From Jackrogersella multiformis (Eukaryota > Ascomycota > Sordariomycetes > Xylariales > Hypoxylaceae), in contig CADCXD010000004.1 of the NCBI GenBank assembly GCA_902806575.1, positions 3,658,001 to 3,722,000 of the forward strand: a stretch of 64,000 nt of DNA, read 5' to 3'. This document shows, in pieces, positions 49,001-60,930 of the stretch (positions within the stretch are counted from its first letter, which is position 1; each line of letters opens with the position of its first letter). The notes under the pieces were generated by a model that was not told the origin of the DNA, ran no database searches, and worked only from the letters and a program-made list of their open reading frames with translations. The position numbers and the translations under genes were made by a program.

Positions 49001-52000
49001 GTAAAATCTTAACTTAAGATTAATCTTAATAAACTATTTTACGATTTTAAAGTAAGCTTATAATTTAGATATTAAAGGTATAAAATAGCGGATAAGGATA
49101 GTAATATTATTTAAGCCTTAATAATTAATTATTAGCCTAAAAGGATTTTAAAGATCGGGTTTATCGATAAATATTATGGATGTTGCGTAAGACAAGGTTA
49201 ATTTCCAGATTTAATTATTATTAATTATTTTATTTAGCTATGATTTAAGTATATTAAGTTCCCTTTTATTTATAGCATAAAGGGGTTCTTAAGGAGGTAT
49301 CTTTCTTTTTTAAAGATCGATAAAATAATCTTATGGTTAATGGTTTAAAAGGCGTTGCCTTACTTTCTTGGTTATGATATATATAAATTCACGGAATTCC
49401 TTAAGAATATTCTTTAACGTTTTATTTACTTTAATATTTTTTATTACCGCTATATTAATTAACTTTTCCAGGTTATATAAGGTTAAGCTTATATAATGTT
49501 TTTAATAATAAAAAGAATTAAACCTAATCTTTTTAAGGTTTAAAAAAAAGTTTACAGGTTTATAAATTTTCATTTATTATTATAATATAATAATATTATA
49601 TTTATTATTTAAGGCGTTTAATTCAAAGCTAATTTAGGAGAAATGGTTTTTTTAATGGCAAAGGATAAAGAGATTAATATAATAACGTCCTATAAAAAGA
49701 ACTTAGGTTAAGTTAAAAGTTAATATAGATCGAATATATTATTTTTTAGTAATTAGCAATTTTTATTTTCTTATTTTAAAAAGAAATATTATTAAGATTA
49801 AGCTTCCGGAATTTAATAATGTTTATATTTGGTATTTATTTTTATTATATAATAATATTATATTAATAATAAGTTTATATTTTAAAATTAGTTTTAAGTA
49901 AGATTTCTTTATAGCTTTTATTTTATTTTTAATTAGTTTCTTAATTATTACGGTTTAGTATATTTTATTTTAGTTTAATCGTGGGATCTGACGAGGTGTA
50001 ACGTTAGGGCCTTTTAAAAATCCAAATCGGAATCTTTGATTTTTATAATTTAAGGATAGGATAATTCTTATAAGGTTATATCTATTCGTATCTTTTTTTG
50101 TGGTAAAGGTGTAAGCTGGGTATTATCATCTCGGGATTGTTTTGTGGAGGAGACTTTATCCGGGTTTGGTGATTATTACGTTTATAACACTAATAAGATT
50201 TCTTATCTTTCTTTTGTTAATTTATATCTACTTAGTTAATCCCTTTTAAAATATCCTTATTATTAAACTAAACCTTATCCTTTTAGTTTAATCTTGGTTT
50301 ACCTTCATTTTTAGGTTTATCGTTGTTTTTTAAGGATTAATTTTGGCTTAAATTAAAGCGATTCTCCTTTCCGTAGTTAGTTTGGCCTGATTTTAAGGGC
50401 TTTTAGGTCGAAGCAAGTCCTTCTTTTCCTAAAATATTAAGGTTGGTTAATATGTTTTTATATATTTAACTTACTTCTTAAATAGCGGTAAGGAATTTTT
50501 TATTTATATCCGGAAGTCCTCCTTATTTAGAATAAATTAATTTAATAATTTCGTTAGGGAAGGTTTTAACGATATAGTTTTAAAACGTCGTTTTAAACCA
50601 TTAGATTACTTTATTAAAGTTTAACAATTTAATAAAATATTAAGTAACGTTCCCTTAATATTTAAGTTTATTTATTTTCTTTAAGTTGTAATATCTTTTT
50701 AAAAGGTCTATAAAACGTTCTTAAAAAATAACAACGTATATTGCTTAAGTATTAAAGATTTTTAATTGTATAATTTAACTTTTATATTATTAATATCATA
50801 ACTATGCTTTTTCGGATAGTAACGATTTAACCTAATTAATGCGGTAAAAATCTTTGGGAAAATTCTTTATATACGTTTTTAAGTATGCCTTAACTTTTAT
50901 TTATTAAGTTTAGAACTTTACGAGATTTTTATTATTATAAACGGTAAATTTATTAAGTTATATTAGATTAATAATAATTATAATGTAAAAAGGACGAGTT
51001 AATTGTTCTAAGGCCTTAAATAATCGGTTATTATTATTTTAAGGTAAAGGATTTTTATTATCGTATAAGGGCGTGGGATTATCCCGAGGTAATCCTTTAA
51101 AAAGGTCTTTAAGTAATTTAAGGTTCTAAGATTAATTATTAAAATTAAAATCGCCTGGATTATTATTAAATATTCCGGTAGCCTTTTTAAGGGAAATTCT
51201 TCCTTCATTACTTTTAGATATAAAAAGATTAACTTTAATAAAATCAAATTATACTTAAGCCCTTTTTATTATTCTTTTAACCTAAGCTTATAAAAGGGAT
51301 TATAAAAAGAGAAGGTTCTTTATTTAAACTTTTAAACTAAAATATTTAATAAATAATATTTTAAAATATATTAAATCTTTTTAATTAAAAAGATTTAATT
51401 TAATTAACGTCTTTAATATAATACGCCTTTTAATACTCTTTAAAATGGAATTAATATTAATTAATTTATTAAAAATTAATTAAGTATTAAATTTATTAAA
51501 AACGGCTTAAATATAAGCTTTTAAATTATTAAATTAACGATAGGTTTTTATATTAATATACGTAAGGTCTATATATTTTCTTACAAAAAAATCGTTAATC
51601 TAGGATTCTTTAATGTAAACCTAGTTTATTACCTTTTATTAAAGATCCTTTTATTTCTTAATGTTTTAATAAAAGGTTTAAAAGGCTTATTAATAGTAAT
51701 TAGCCATTTTTTAAGCTTATTAATAACTTTTTATTAAGCTTGATTATCTTATATATATTAAATAATTACACCTTAAACTTATTACAAAAAGTTTAAGCTA
51801 ACTTATTAAACTTATTATTTAAAATAAGTTACCTATTTATTTATTAATATTATATCGGTTTAATTAAGTTAAACCACCATATTATAAATTATTTAAATTA
51901 TATTATATTAATTTTAGATTTAATCTTTATTAATAATTTAATTATTCGTAATAGTGGTAATAAATATTTAAATGGCATAATAATTATTGTATATTTTTTA

Positions 52001-52624
52001 ATAAAGCTCGATAAATTATATAGGGGGGTTGTTAAAACTAATTCTAATATTATTAATATTAGGAGTATCTTGTATAATTATTTTATAATTTTAAAGATTA
52101 TAAAAAATCATAACATTATTATTATTAGATTAAAGTAATTTGGGAATAAAGGAAAGATCTCGAAGCAATATATTTTTTATTTTAAATATTTTAATAAGAA
52201 ATTGCATATTAAAGCGTTATTTAATCTTAATAAATTCTTATAAACGGTAATTTTCTTTATGCCTACCTTTAACTTTAAAATTTTATAAGATAAGTATTAT
52301 TAAAGATTTAAAGGATTATTTATTATTTAATAAGGATAATTTAAGGTTTTAAAAATTAATAAATAATAAAGTTAAGATATAAATATTTAATTTAAATATT
52401 TATAAGATAATAAGATATAAAATTTCTTTTATAGCCATAACAATATATATAATAATAAGATTAATAAATAATATTAATATAATATATTTTAATAAAAAAC
52501 TTCTTTAAGTAAATTAATTATTTATAAATAATTAAAATAAGGTAATTTAATAAAGAAATTAACTTTCTTTTAAAAGGCACGTACTTTCTTAAAATAAAAT
52601 CTTCTCAAAAATTAAAAAATTATT

Positions 52625-52938
52625 TATAATAAAGGCAAATAAGGCTTAAAACTATAATTTAAATTTAAATTATAATTCTTTATAATTTTAAAGTCCTTAC
52701 CTTTTATCTCTTTTTACGAAACAAGACATAATAACTTATATATATAAAATCTAAATATTTTTTTTAACGCCGTTAATACTTTCTTAATCTTATTAATTTA
52801 ATTTTACATATATTAATCAAATCTTTTAATTAACCTTATCTAATAGCTTTGTTTCATAAGTTCTAATATATCTTGTATTTATCAACATGCATACATATAT
52901 TGATCATACTCTGCTTCGTGGAGCCTATCTGTATGACA
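52625..52938 (-). repeat. 5' LTR of element A
   Basis: This LTR begins on the minus strand with TGTCATAC at 52938. Its right end is nearly unmutated, while its left end is AT-shifted. Confidence 0.9.
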
Positions 52939-54184
52939 TTGATAGCCTAGAGTAATTATCTAGGGCTTTGGACTCTGCACCGTTATGAAGCAGCAACTTC
53001 ACAATCTCAATATCAAATCGCCGGATTGCGAGGTGAAGTGGCGTTGTGCCACTCTGATGATCCTCGGGGTCGGCACCATGGTTCAGCAGAAGCTGGACAA
53101 TATCCCTGTGTCCCTGTGAGATAGCCCACCCTAATGCTGTTTGGCCATAGATTTCATCTCTGATGCGGTAATCCGCTCCCAATGTAACCAGACTGCGGCA
53201 GATCTCGACATGCCCCATCTCACATGCATGCGGTGTCCTTGGTGAACTAGGGGTATATATAGGATAGAGCACGTCTTTCAGTGTGCCGTCGGTCATGTCC
53301 TTCGGTAGCAATTCTAGGAAGTGACTTAGCAGGTACCTGATGAGATTTTTACTTGCTTTGTTGGAAATTTCACCGGGGCGGAAAGAGTAAAAATATAAAG
53401 AGGTAGAACTATGAAGCCCGAAGTCCTCTGGCTTGTCGCGTAACTGCTGGAAAACAAATCGAAGGAGAGTGCTTTTGCCGCTGCCAGGTTTCCCCTGTAG
53501 CCAAAGGATTGGATCAGACTTTTGACGAAGCCGAGTCCTAAAGGGGGCGTTGTCGAGGATCCAGTTGCACGTGCCGGCAGTAGCTTCTGGAATTCCTCGT
53601 AGACCCTCGCTCAGCTCGGCAATAGGAAGTGATGGGGGGAAGCCTAGAAATATTAGATGTGCTAACAATAATAGGAGGTAATTGTCCCGCTCACGCTACA
53701 ATAAAAAGGAGTTGGTTGCCAAATGGTCTTCACGGATGCTAGGAGATGCCTATAAGCTGCACTTCTTCGTGAACCAAAATGGCATATGTTCTTTCTCCGA
53801 TTTAGTACCTTCTTCTGAATTGGTAGCCTGGAGGGGGGGGGGACACCAAAAGCAACCGTACCAAATGATCAGTCTGTAAAGGCAAAGTTATGTGACCAGG
53901 GATCTCGACATCGGCAGGACCGATAAGCTACTATATTATCAGATGCCAGATATATCAGCGATTTAGGGTAGGTGATCTGACTGGATTGGATTGTCCTGGC
54001 ACGGGCAGTTCTTCAAAGAAGAAGACGATTCTAAACCATGGCCTAATCCATGTTGTGGGACTTCCAAACCTATCTAGAATATCGGGGGCTAATTGGATTA
54101 CACTTGTGCTGCGAGCGTCGCATTTGCTTTGCTGAGCTTCGACAGTGATAGTATCGGTGAGCTCCTTTAAAAGAGAAGGACGAG
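52939..54184 (-). pseudogene. Middle part of NLR relic: end of hydrolase, NACHT P-loop, ankyrin repeats
   Basis: From right to left on the minus strand: 54184-53955 continues the alpha/beta-hydrolase domain and ends with FRIVFFFEELPVPG, a typical linker block of fungal NLRs. A decayed stretch follows that still shows VEIPGHITLPLQTDH. From about 53640 (after a TTTCTAG acceptor) comes a NACHT start with a P-loop GKPGSGKST at 53494-53468. The frame then passes in about 40 residues to ankyrin repeats (MGHVEICRSLVTLGAD; QGHRDIVQLLLNHGADP; RFDIEIVKLLLHNGAES). Walker B and the rest of NACHT are missing, which points to an internal deletion. Element A interrupts the last ankyrin repeat at 52938. A polyG run lies near 53835. 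Confidence 0.85.
53955..54184 (-). pseudogene. Hydrolase-domain fragment between the two retrotransposons
   Basis: The open frame starts exactly at the left duplication of element B and continues in the frame used on the right side of the element. The fragment reads RPSLLKELTDTITVE and ends in a stop soon after the EELPVPG block. Confidence 0.8.
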
Positions 54185-54497
54185 TGTGACAAGGGCAATA
54201 GGGCTTGGAACTGTAGTTCAATTTCGAGCAATAATTCTCTATGGTCTTAAGGTCCTTGCCTTCTATCTCTTCTTGCGAAGCGAGGCGTAATGATTTATAT
54301 GTATATAATTTGAATATCTCCTTAAGCGCTGTTGGCGCCTTCTTAATCCTGTTGGTTTAGTCTTGTATATATTAACCAAGTTTTTTGATTAACTTTATTT
54401 AATAGCTTTGTTTTATAAATTCTAATATATTTCGTATTTATTAATTTATATGTATATATTAATTATATTTTATTTCGTGAAGTTTATTCGTATAATA
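54185..54497 (-). repeat. 3' LTR of element B
   Basis: Equal in length to 60033-60345. The first hundred or so bases at the outer edge keep normal base composition. Confidence 0.9.
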
Positions 54498-57400
54498 TTA
54501 ACTTTTTTTTCTTAATATTTAATTTTAAACATTTTAAATAATTATAAAATTATAAGGTTTATCGGCGTATTACTTATAAAATAATTTAATTATTACTTTT
54601 ACTTTATCGTTAAATATATATTTATAAGGTTTTTAAGTTTAATATTTTTTAACCGGTTAATTTTTTTATTTTACGAGATATTTTATTTTATTTTAATTTT
54701 TAATAAAGTTTATAATTTATTTTATTTAATAATTTTTAAATTTTATTAAAGTTATTTTACGTAAAACTTAATTAAAGTTAAAGAATTTTTAATTATTAAC
54801 GCGATAAAGTTTAATAAATAAAATAAGTTTTATTATTATAAAGAAAATTATTTATTAAATTTTAAAAGTTTTTAAAAGTTTTTTATTTAATTTTTTAATA
54901 AAACGTTTAATTTTAATATTTTTTATATTAAATATTATAAATTATTTTTTTTAAAAAGTTAATGTATTTTTTTATTTATTAACGGTTTTATTTTAAGTGT
55001 TTTTATATTTCTTAATATATTTATATTATTTAATATATATATAATTTATTTTTTAAATTACGTAAAATATTTATAAAAAAGTTATAAATTATTAAATAAT
55101 AATTATATTAATAATAAAGTAATGTTATTATAAATAAATTTAATTATTACGAAAAAGTTTTTTTAATTATTTATTTCGTAATTAATAAAAGTTTTAAAAT
55201 AAATTTTTAAGATTTAATTAAGGCGTTTTATTTAACCGTTAATTTATAAATAAAATATAATATTTATTTAAAACTTAATATTTATTAATATTTAACTATT
55301 AAAAATTTCGGATAATTAATTTTAAGATTTTATTTATTTTTATATATCCGGTAACGAGGATATTATATTCGAAGAAAATAACTTTTTTTTAAAGTTTTAC
55401 AAATATTTAAAACTTATTTTTTCGGTATAAGAAATTATTTTAAAGGATAACGTCTTTAAAAAGGTTTATAATTTATATAATATATTTTAAATCGTTAATA
55501 ATTATTTTTTTTTTTTTTTTATAAAGTTAAAAGCTTAATTAAAAATAATAAAAACGGTTATTAAAAAAACGAATAAAGTTTTTTAAAAGTGCGAAAAATG
55601 TTTATTTTATAAAATTAATTTTATAAATTAATTTTTAACTTTTCTTTTTTTAAATCGATATTATAATAATTTAAAAAGAATATTAACTTTATTATTTTAT
55701 TTTTTTAATCGGTAATTAATAATAAATTAATATAATAAAAATTTTTATACTTATTAAATTTAACGTTAATTTAAAACTTTAATCGTTATAAAATAAGTTA
55801 AATTTTAATTCGATATTTAATACTTTTTAAATATTAATATTATTTTTCGAAAAGTTTATTATAATTAATAATTTTTTATTATAAATTTTATAATTTATTT
55901 TTATTAACGTAAGTTTACGAAAATAATAAATTATTAATTTAAACTTACTTTATTCGTCTTTTTAAAAAAAACGGCGTTAATAATATAATCCGATATATTA
56001 ATTTTAATATAAGTTTATTTCGAGGAATTAAAATATATTATAACAAAAGCTTAAATAAACCGGAATTTAAATTCCTTAAAAGATTTACTTATTTTTTTAA
56101 TTTACTTTTAATTTTTTTTTATCTTTTTTATTTACGTTAATAATCGGCTTTATTATCTTTAAGAATTTTTTTATAAATCGTCGGTAAAAATTTACGAAAT
56201 TAATAAATTATTAAGATTTTTTAAAAAATTTATTTCTTACACTTTTTATAAATACTTTTATAAATTAACCGTTAAATAATATTTTATAAGTTTTTTTAAA
56301 ACTTTTTTAATAATCTTATCGTATTTTTTTATCGTATCCGTATAAATAAAAAAATTATTTAAATATATTAAAAAGCTTAAATCGATAAAATCTTAAAAAA
56401 TATTATTTATTATTAATTAAAAAGTCGTAAAAACGTTAATTAATTTAAATAATATTATTAAATATTTAAAAAAGTTATATTTATAACGGAATATTATTTT
56501 TCATTTATTTTTTTCCTTAATTTTAATTAAGTAAAATCCTAACTTAAAATCGATTTTTATAAATTACTTTACGATTTTAAAACGAGCTTATAATTCGGAT
56601 ATTAAAAATATAAAATAACGAATAAAAATAATAATATTATTTAAGTCTCGATAATTAATTATAAGCTTAAAAAGGGTTTAAAAATTAGGTTTATTAATAA
56701 ATATTATAAATATTATATAAAATAAAGTTAATTTTTAAATTCGACCATTATTAATTATTTCATTTAATTATAATTTAAATATATCGAATTCCCTTTCGTT
56801 TATAACGTAAAAAAGTCTTTAAAAAATATCTTTCCTTTTTAAAAATCGATAATATAATTTTATAATTAATAATTTAAAAAACGTTATTTTATTTTCTTAA
56901 TTATAATATATATAAATTTATAAAATTCCTTAAAAATATTCCTTAACGCTTTATTTACTTTAATATTTTTTATTACCGTTATATTAATTAACTTTCCCGG
57001 GTTATATAAAATTAAATTAATATAATATTTCCGATAATAAAAAAAATTAAACTTAATTTTTTAAAAGTTTAAAAAAAAGTTTACGAGCTTATAAATTTTT
57101 ATTTATCATTATAATATAATAACATTATATTTATTATTTAAAACGTTTAACTTAAAATTAATTTAAAAAAAGTGATCTTTTTAATAATAAAAGATAAAAA
57201 AATTAATATAATAACGTTTTATAAAAGGGATTTAAGTTAAATTAAAAGCTAATATAAGTTAAGTATATTATCTTTTAATAATTAATAATTTTTATTTCCT
57301 TATTTTAAAAAAAATATTATTAAAATTAAGCTTCCGGAATTTAATAATATTTATACTTAATTTTTTTTTATTATATAATAATATTATATTAATAATAAGT

Positions 57401-60032
57401 TTATATCTCGAAATTAATTTTAAATAAGGTTTTCTTATAACCTTTATTTTATTTTTAATTAACTTTTTAATTATCACGATTCGGCGTACTTTACTTTAAT
57501 TTAACCGTAAAATTTAACGAAATATAACGTCGAAATTATTTAAAATTTTAAATCGAAATCTTTAATTTCCATAATTTAAAAATAAAATAATTCTTATAAA
57601 ACTATATTTATTCGTATTTTTTTTTATAATAAAAATGTAAATTAAATATTATTATTTCGAGATCGTTTTATAAAAGAAATTTTATTTAAATTTAATAATA
57701 AGTTTTTATTATTAACGTTCTTTTTAATAAAATAAAAAAAAGTTTAATAATTATCGCATTTATAACGTTAATAAAAAATTTTATCCTTTTTTTATTAATT
57801 TATATTTACTTAATTAATCCCTTTTAAAGTATTTTTATTATTAAATTAAACTTTATTTTTTTAATTTAATCTTAACTTACCTTCGTTTTTAAGTTTATCG
57901 TTATTTTTTAAAAATCGATTTTAAAGGCTTTTAAATCGAAACGAGCTTTTTTTTTCCCGAAATACCGGGATTAATTAACATATTTTCATATATTTAATTT
58001 ACTTTTTAAATAACGGTAAAAAATTCTTTATTCGTATCCGAAAATCCTTTTTATTTAAAATAAATTAATTTAATAATTTCGTTAAAAAAGGTTTTAATAA
58101 TATAATTTTAAAACGTTATTTTAAATTATTAAATTATTTTATTAAAGTTTAATAATTCGATAAAATATTAAGTAATATCCTTTAAATATTTAAACTTATT
58201 TATTTTTTTCGAATTACGATATTTTTTCGAAAAGTCCGTAAATTATTTTTAAAAAATAATAACGTATATTATTTAAATATTAAAAACTTTTAACCGTATA
58301 ATTTAATTTTTATATTATTAATATTATAATTATATTTTTTTAAATAATAACGATTTAATTTAATTAATACGATAAAAATCTTTAAGAAAACTTTTCGCAT
58401 ACGTTTTTAAATATATTTTAACTTTTATTTATTAAATTTAAAACTTTAAAAAGATTTTATTATTATAAACGGTAAGTTTATTAAATTATATTAAATTAAC
58501 GATAATTATAACGTAAAAAAGACGAGTTAATTATTTTAAAGCTTTAAATAATCGGTTATTATTACTTTAAAATAAAAAGATTTTATTATTATTTAAGGAT
58601 ATAAAATTACCCCGAGATAATTTTTTAAAAAGATTTTTAAATAATTTAAAGTTTTAAGATTAATTATCGAAATCGAAATTATTTAAGTTATTATTAAATA
58701 CTTTAATAACTTTTTTAGAAGGAATTTTTCCTTTATTACTTTTAAATATAAAAAGGTTAATTTTAACGAAATTAAATTATATTTAAGCCTTTTTAATTAT
58801 TTTCTTAACTTAAACTTTTAAAAAAAATTATAAAAAAAAAGTTCCTTATTTAAACTTTGAAATTAAAATATTTAATTTAATTAATATCTTTAATATAACA
58901 CGCTTTTTAATGCTTTTTAAAATAAAGTTAATATTAATTAATTTATTAAAAACGGCTTAAATATAAGCTTTTAAATTATTAAATTAACGGTAAATTTTTA
59001 CGTTAATATACGTAAAGTTTATATATTTTTTTATAAGAAAATTATTAATTTATTACTTTTTATTAAAGATTTTTTTATTTCTTAATATTTTAATAAAAAA
59101 TTTAAAAAGCTTATTAATAATAATTAATTATTTTTTTAAATTTATTAATAACTTTTTATCGAGCTTAATTATTTTATATATATTAAGTAATTATATTTTA
59201 AATTTATTACGAAAAATTTAAATTAATTTATTAAATTTATTATTTAAAGTAAATTACTTATTTATTTATTAATATTATACCGGTTTAATTAAATTAAACT
59301 ATTATATTATATTAATTCCGGATTTTATTTTCGTTAATAATTTAATTAATTATAACGATAATAATAAATATTTAAATAACATAATAATTATTATATATTC
59401 GTTAATAAAACGTAATAAATTATATAAAAGAATTATTAAAATTAACTTTAATATTATTAATATTTAAAACGTTTTATATAATTATTTTATAATTTTAAAA
59501 GTTATAAAAGATTACGATATTATCGTTATTAAATTAAGGTAATTTTAAAATATAAAAAAGATTTTAAAATAATATATTTTTTATTTCGGATATTTTAATA
59601 AAAAACCGTATATCGAAACGTCGTTTATTTTTAATAGTTTTTTATAAGTAAGGATTTTTTATAAGCTTATTTTTTTCTTTAAGATTTCGTAAAAAAGGTT
59701 TTATAAATAACTCGAAAAATTATTCGTTATTTAATAAAAAAGATAATTTAAAATTTTAAAGGTTAATCGGTAATAAAGTTAAAATTTAAGTAATTAATTT
59801 AAAAATTTAAAAAATAATAAAATATAAAATTTCTCGTATAATTATAATAACGTACGTAATAATAAAATTAATAAGTAATATTAATATAAAATATTTTAAT
59901 AAAAAACTTTTTTAAGTAAATTAATTACTTATAAATAATTAAAATAAAGTAATTTAATAAAAAAATTAACTTTTTTTTAAAAAGTATATACTTTTTTAAA
60001 ATAAGACCTTTTTAAAAAAGTAAAAAATTATT

Positions 60033-60345
60033 TATAATAAAAGTAATAAAACTTAAAATTATAATTTAATTTTAAGCAATAATTCTTTATAGTTTTAAGG
60101 TTTTTACCTTTTATCTCTTCTTATAAAACAAGGCGTAATAACTTATATATATATAATTTAAATATTTCCTTAAGCGTCGTTAGCGCCCTCTTAATCCTGT
60201 TAATTTAATCTTACATATATTAACCAAATCTTCTGATTAACCTCATCTAATAGCTTTGTTTCATAAGTTCTAACACATCTCGTATTTACCAACTTGCATG
60301 CATATATTGATCATACTCTGCTTCGTGGAGCCTATCCGTATGACA
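60033..60345 (-). repeat. 5' LTR of element B
   Basis: The outer right end (TGTCATACGGATAGG on the minus strand) is nearly identical to the right end of element A, while the inner end is AT-shifted. Confidence 0.9.
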
Positions 60346-60930
60346 ACGAGAGGAATGTGGAGCGACGAGAAAAACAATCCCTCTTGTCGCCGTCAAAATC
60401 TCTCCATCGATTGCATTATCTTGATTTCGGAATGATATTGTTAAGGCTTGCTTGATGATAAGCTCGCCAAGGCTATGGGCGATGAAGATGATCGGTCGAG
60501 CTTGCTATATAAGGTTCCTCAGCGTAGTTCCTCTACTCGAGCTCGATATGCCAGCCAGAGCGCATACCGTCTAAGCGAGTGTTATATTCAACTAGGGAGA
60601 GAAGAGGGGGGCAATCAAGACTTACTCGTTCTCGTTCAGCTCGATACTTGGCGAGTTCAATTAAAAGATACTCGGAGAGGCTCTCAATGGAATGACTCGT
60701 TTAAATCAGGTCGTTTTCACTGGGTACTTGAAGAATAAAAGGCTGGCAGTTGGTATGTCCTCTAATAAGTAGTCTTTGGGCCAGCAGATTAGAGGACGAT
60801 CCTTAGTTTTCAGCCTCTTCCGTGTACAATGCGGGTACTTGCAAATCCCATGAACAAATACTATGTCGACCATAGTGTCAGTGATGTTGTTCGTGGCATT
60901 GAACACTTCAAATGCGTCGGGAATAGCCAT
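60346..60930 (-). pseudogene. 5' alpha/beta-hydrolase part of the NLR relic
   Basis: A likely start is MAIPDAF at 60930, followed by VDIVFVHGI and CWPKDYLLEDIP, the typical entry of the lipase-like domain found at the N-terminus of many fungal NLRs. A stop and frame change follow near 60715. A segment ESLSEYLLIELAKYRAERER then fits the family and ends at a GTAAGT donor. After a TATATAG acceptor the frame reads RPIIFIAHSLGELIIKQAL (AHSLGE at 60480-60463, where GHSLGG is usual) and GIVFLVAPHSSR, the counterpart of GTPHRG. It stops at element B. The nucleophile motif retains Ser but the surrounding Gly residues have changed. Confidence 0.82.

Larger units (their letters stand above)
46071..52938 (-). 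mobile_element. Ty3/gypsy LTR retrotransposon A, RIP-degraded
   Basis: A 6868-bp element in minus orientation, inserted in an ankyrin repeat. It has two 314-bp LTRs (46071-46384 and 52625-52938) with TGT...ACA ends; they align along their length and differ by C-to-T and G-to-A changes. The reverse transcriptase can still be read near 49000-48780: RYKYGLFKYL, then an INAL-TF stretch with a stop in place of Gln, then IYLDNFLIYAD at about 48839-48807, where YLDN is the decayed YLDD active site. A decayed zinc-knuckle-like stretch lies near 50185 and gag-like sequence near 51000-51250, so the order is gag then pol from right to left. Stops are mostly TAA or TAG at former Gln/Trp codons. No intact open frame remains, so it is immobile. 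Confidence 0.9.
54185..60345 (-). mobile_element. Ty3/gypsy LTR retrotransposon B, strongly RIP-degraded
   Basis: A 6161-bp element of the same family and orientation as element A. LTRs are 313 bp (54185-54497 and 60033-60345) with TGT...ACA ends. The flanks carry a perfect 5-bp target duplication, ACGAG, at 54180-54184 and 60346-60350. Internal sequence aligns with element A over most of its length but is shorter and more AT-rich. The RT site reads YLNN in place of YLDD (minus strand near 56365), and the following TDTIKKYDKIIKKVLKKL is still recognisable. No coding capacity is left. The CpA and TpG dinucleotides are almost gone, while many of the remaining C bases are in CpG. Confidence 0.92.

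Noticed and set aside
51008..51247. 79-codon frame inside element A taken as a host gene
   Set aside because: It lies in the gag-like part of a RIP-mutated retrotransposon and is a chance open stretch of decayed sequence.
52925..52938. Last residues of the ankyrin frame (MSYR) as a true C-terminus
   Set aside because: These codons belong to the LTR of element A (TGTCATACGG), so the frame end is an artefact of the insertion.
57292..57477. Lys/Ile/Asn-rich frame in element B
   Set aside because: Composition is that of AT-shifted DNA; not a gene.
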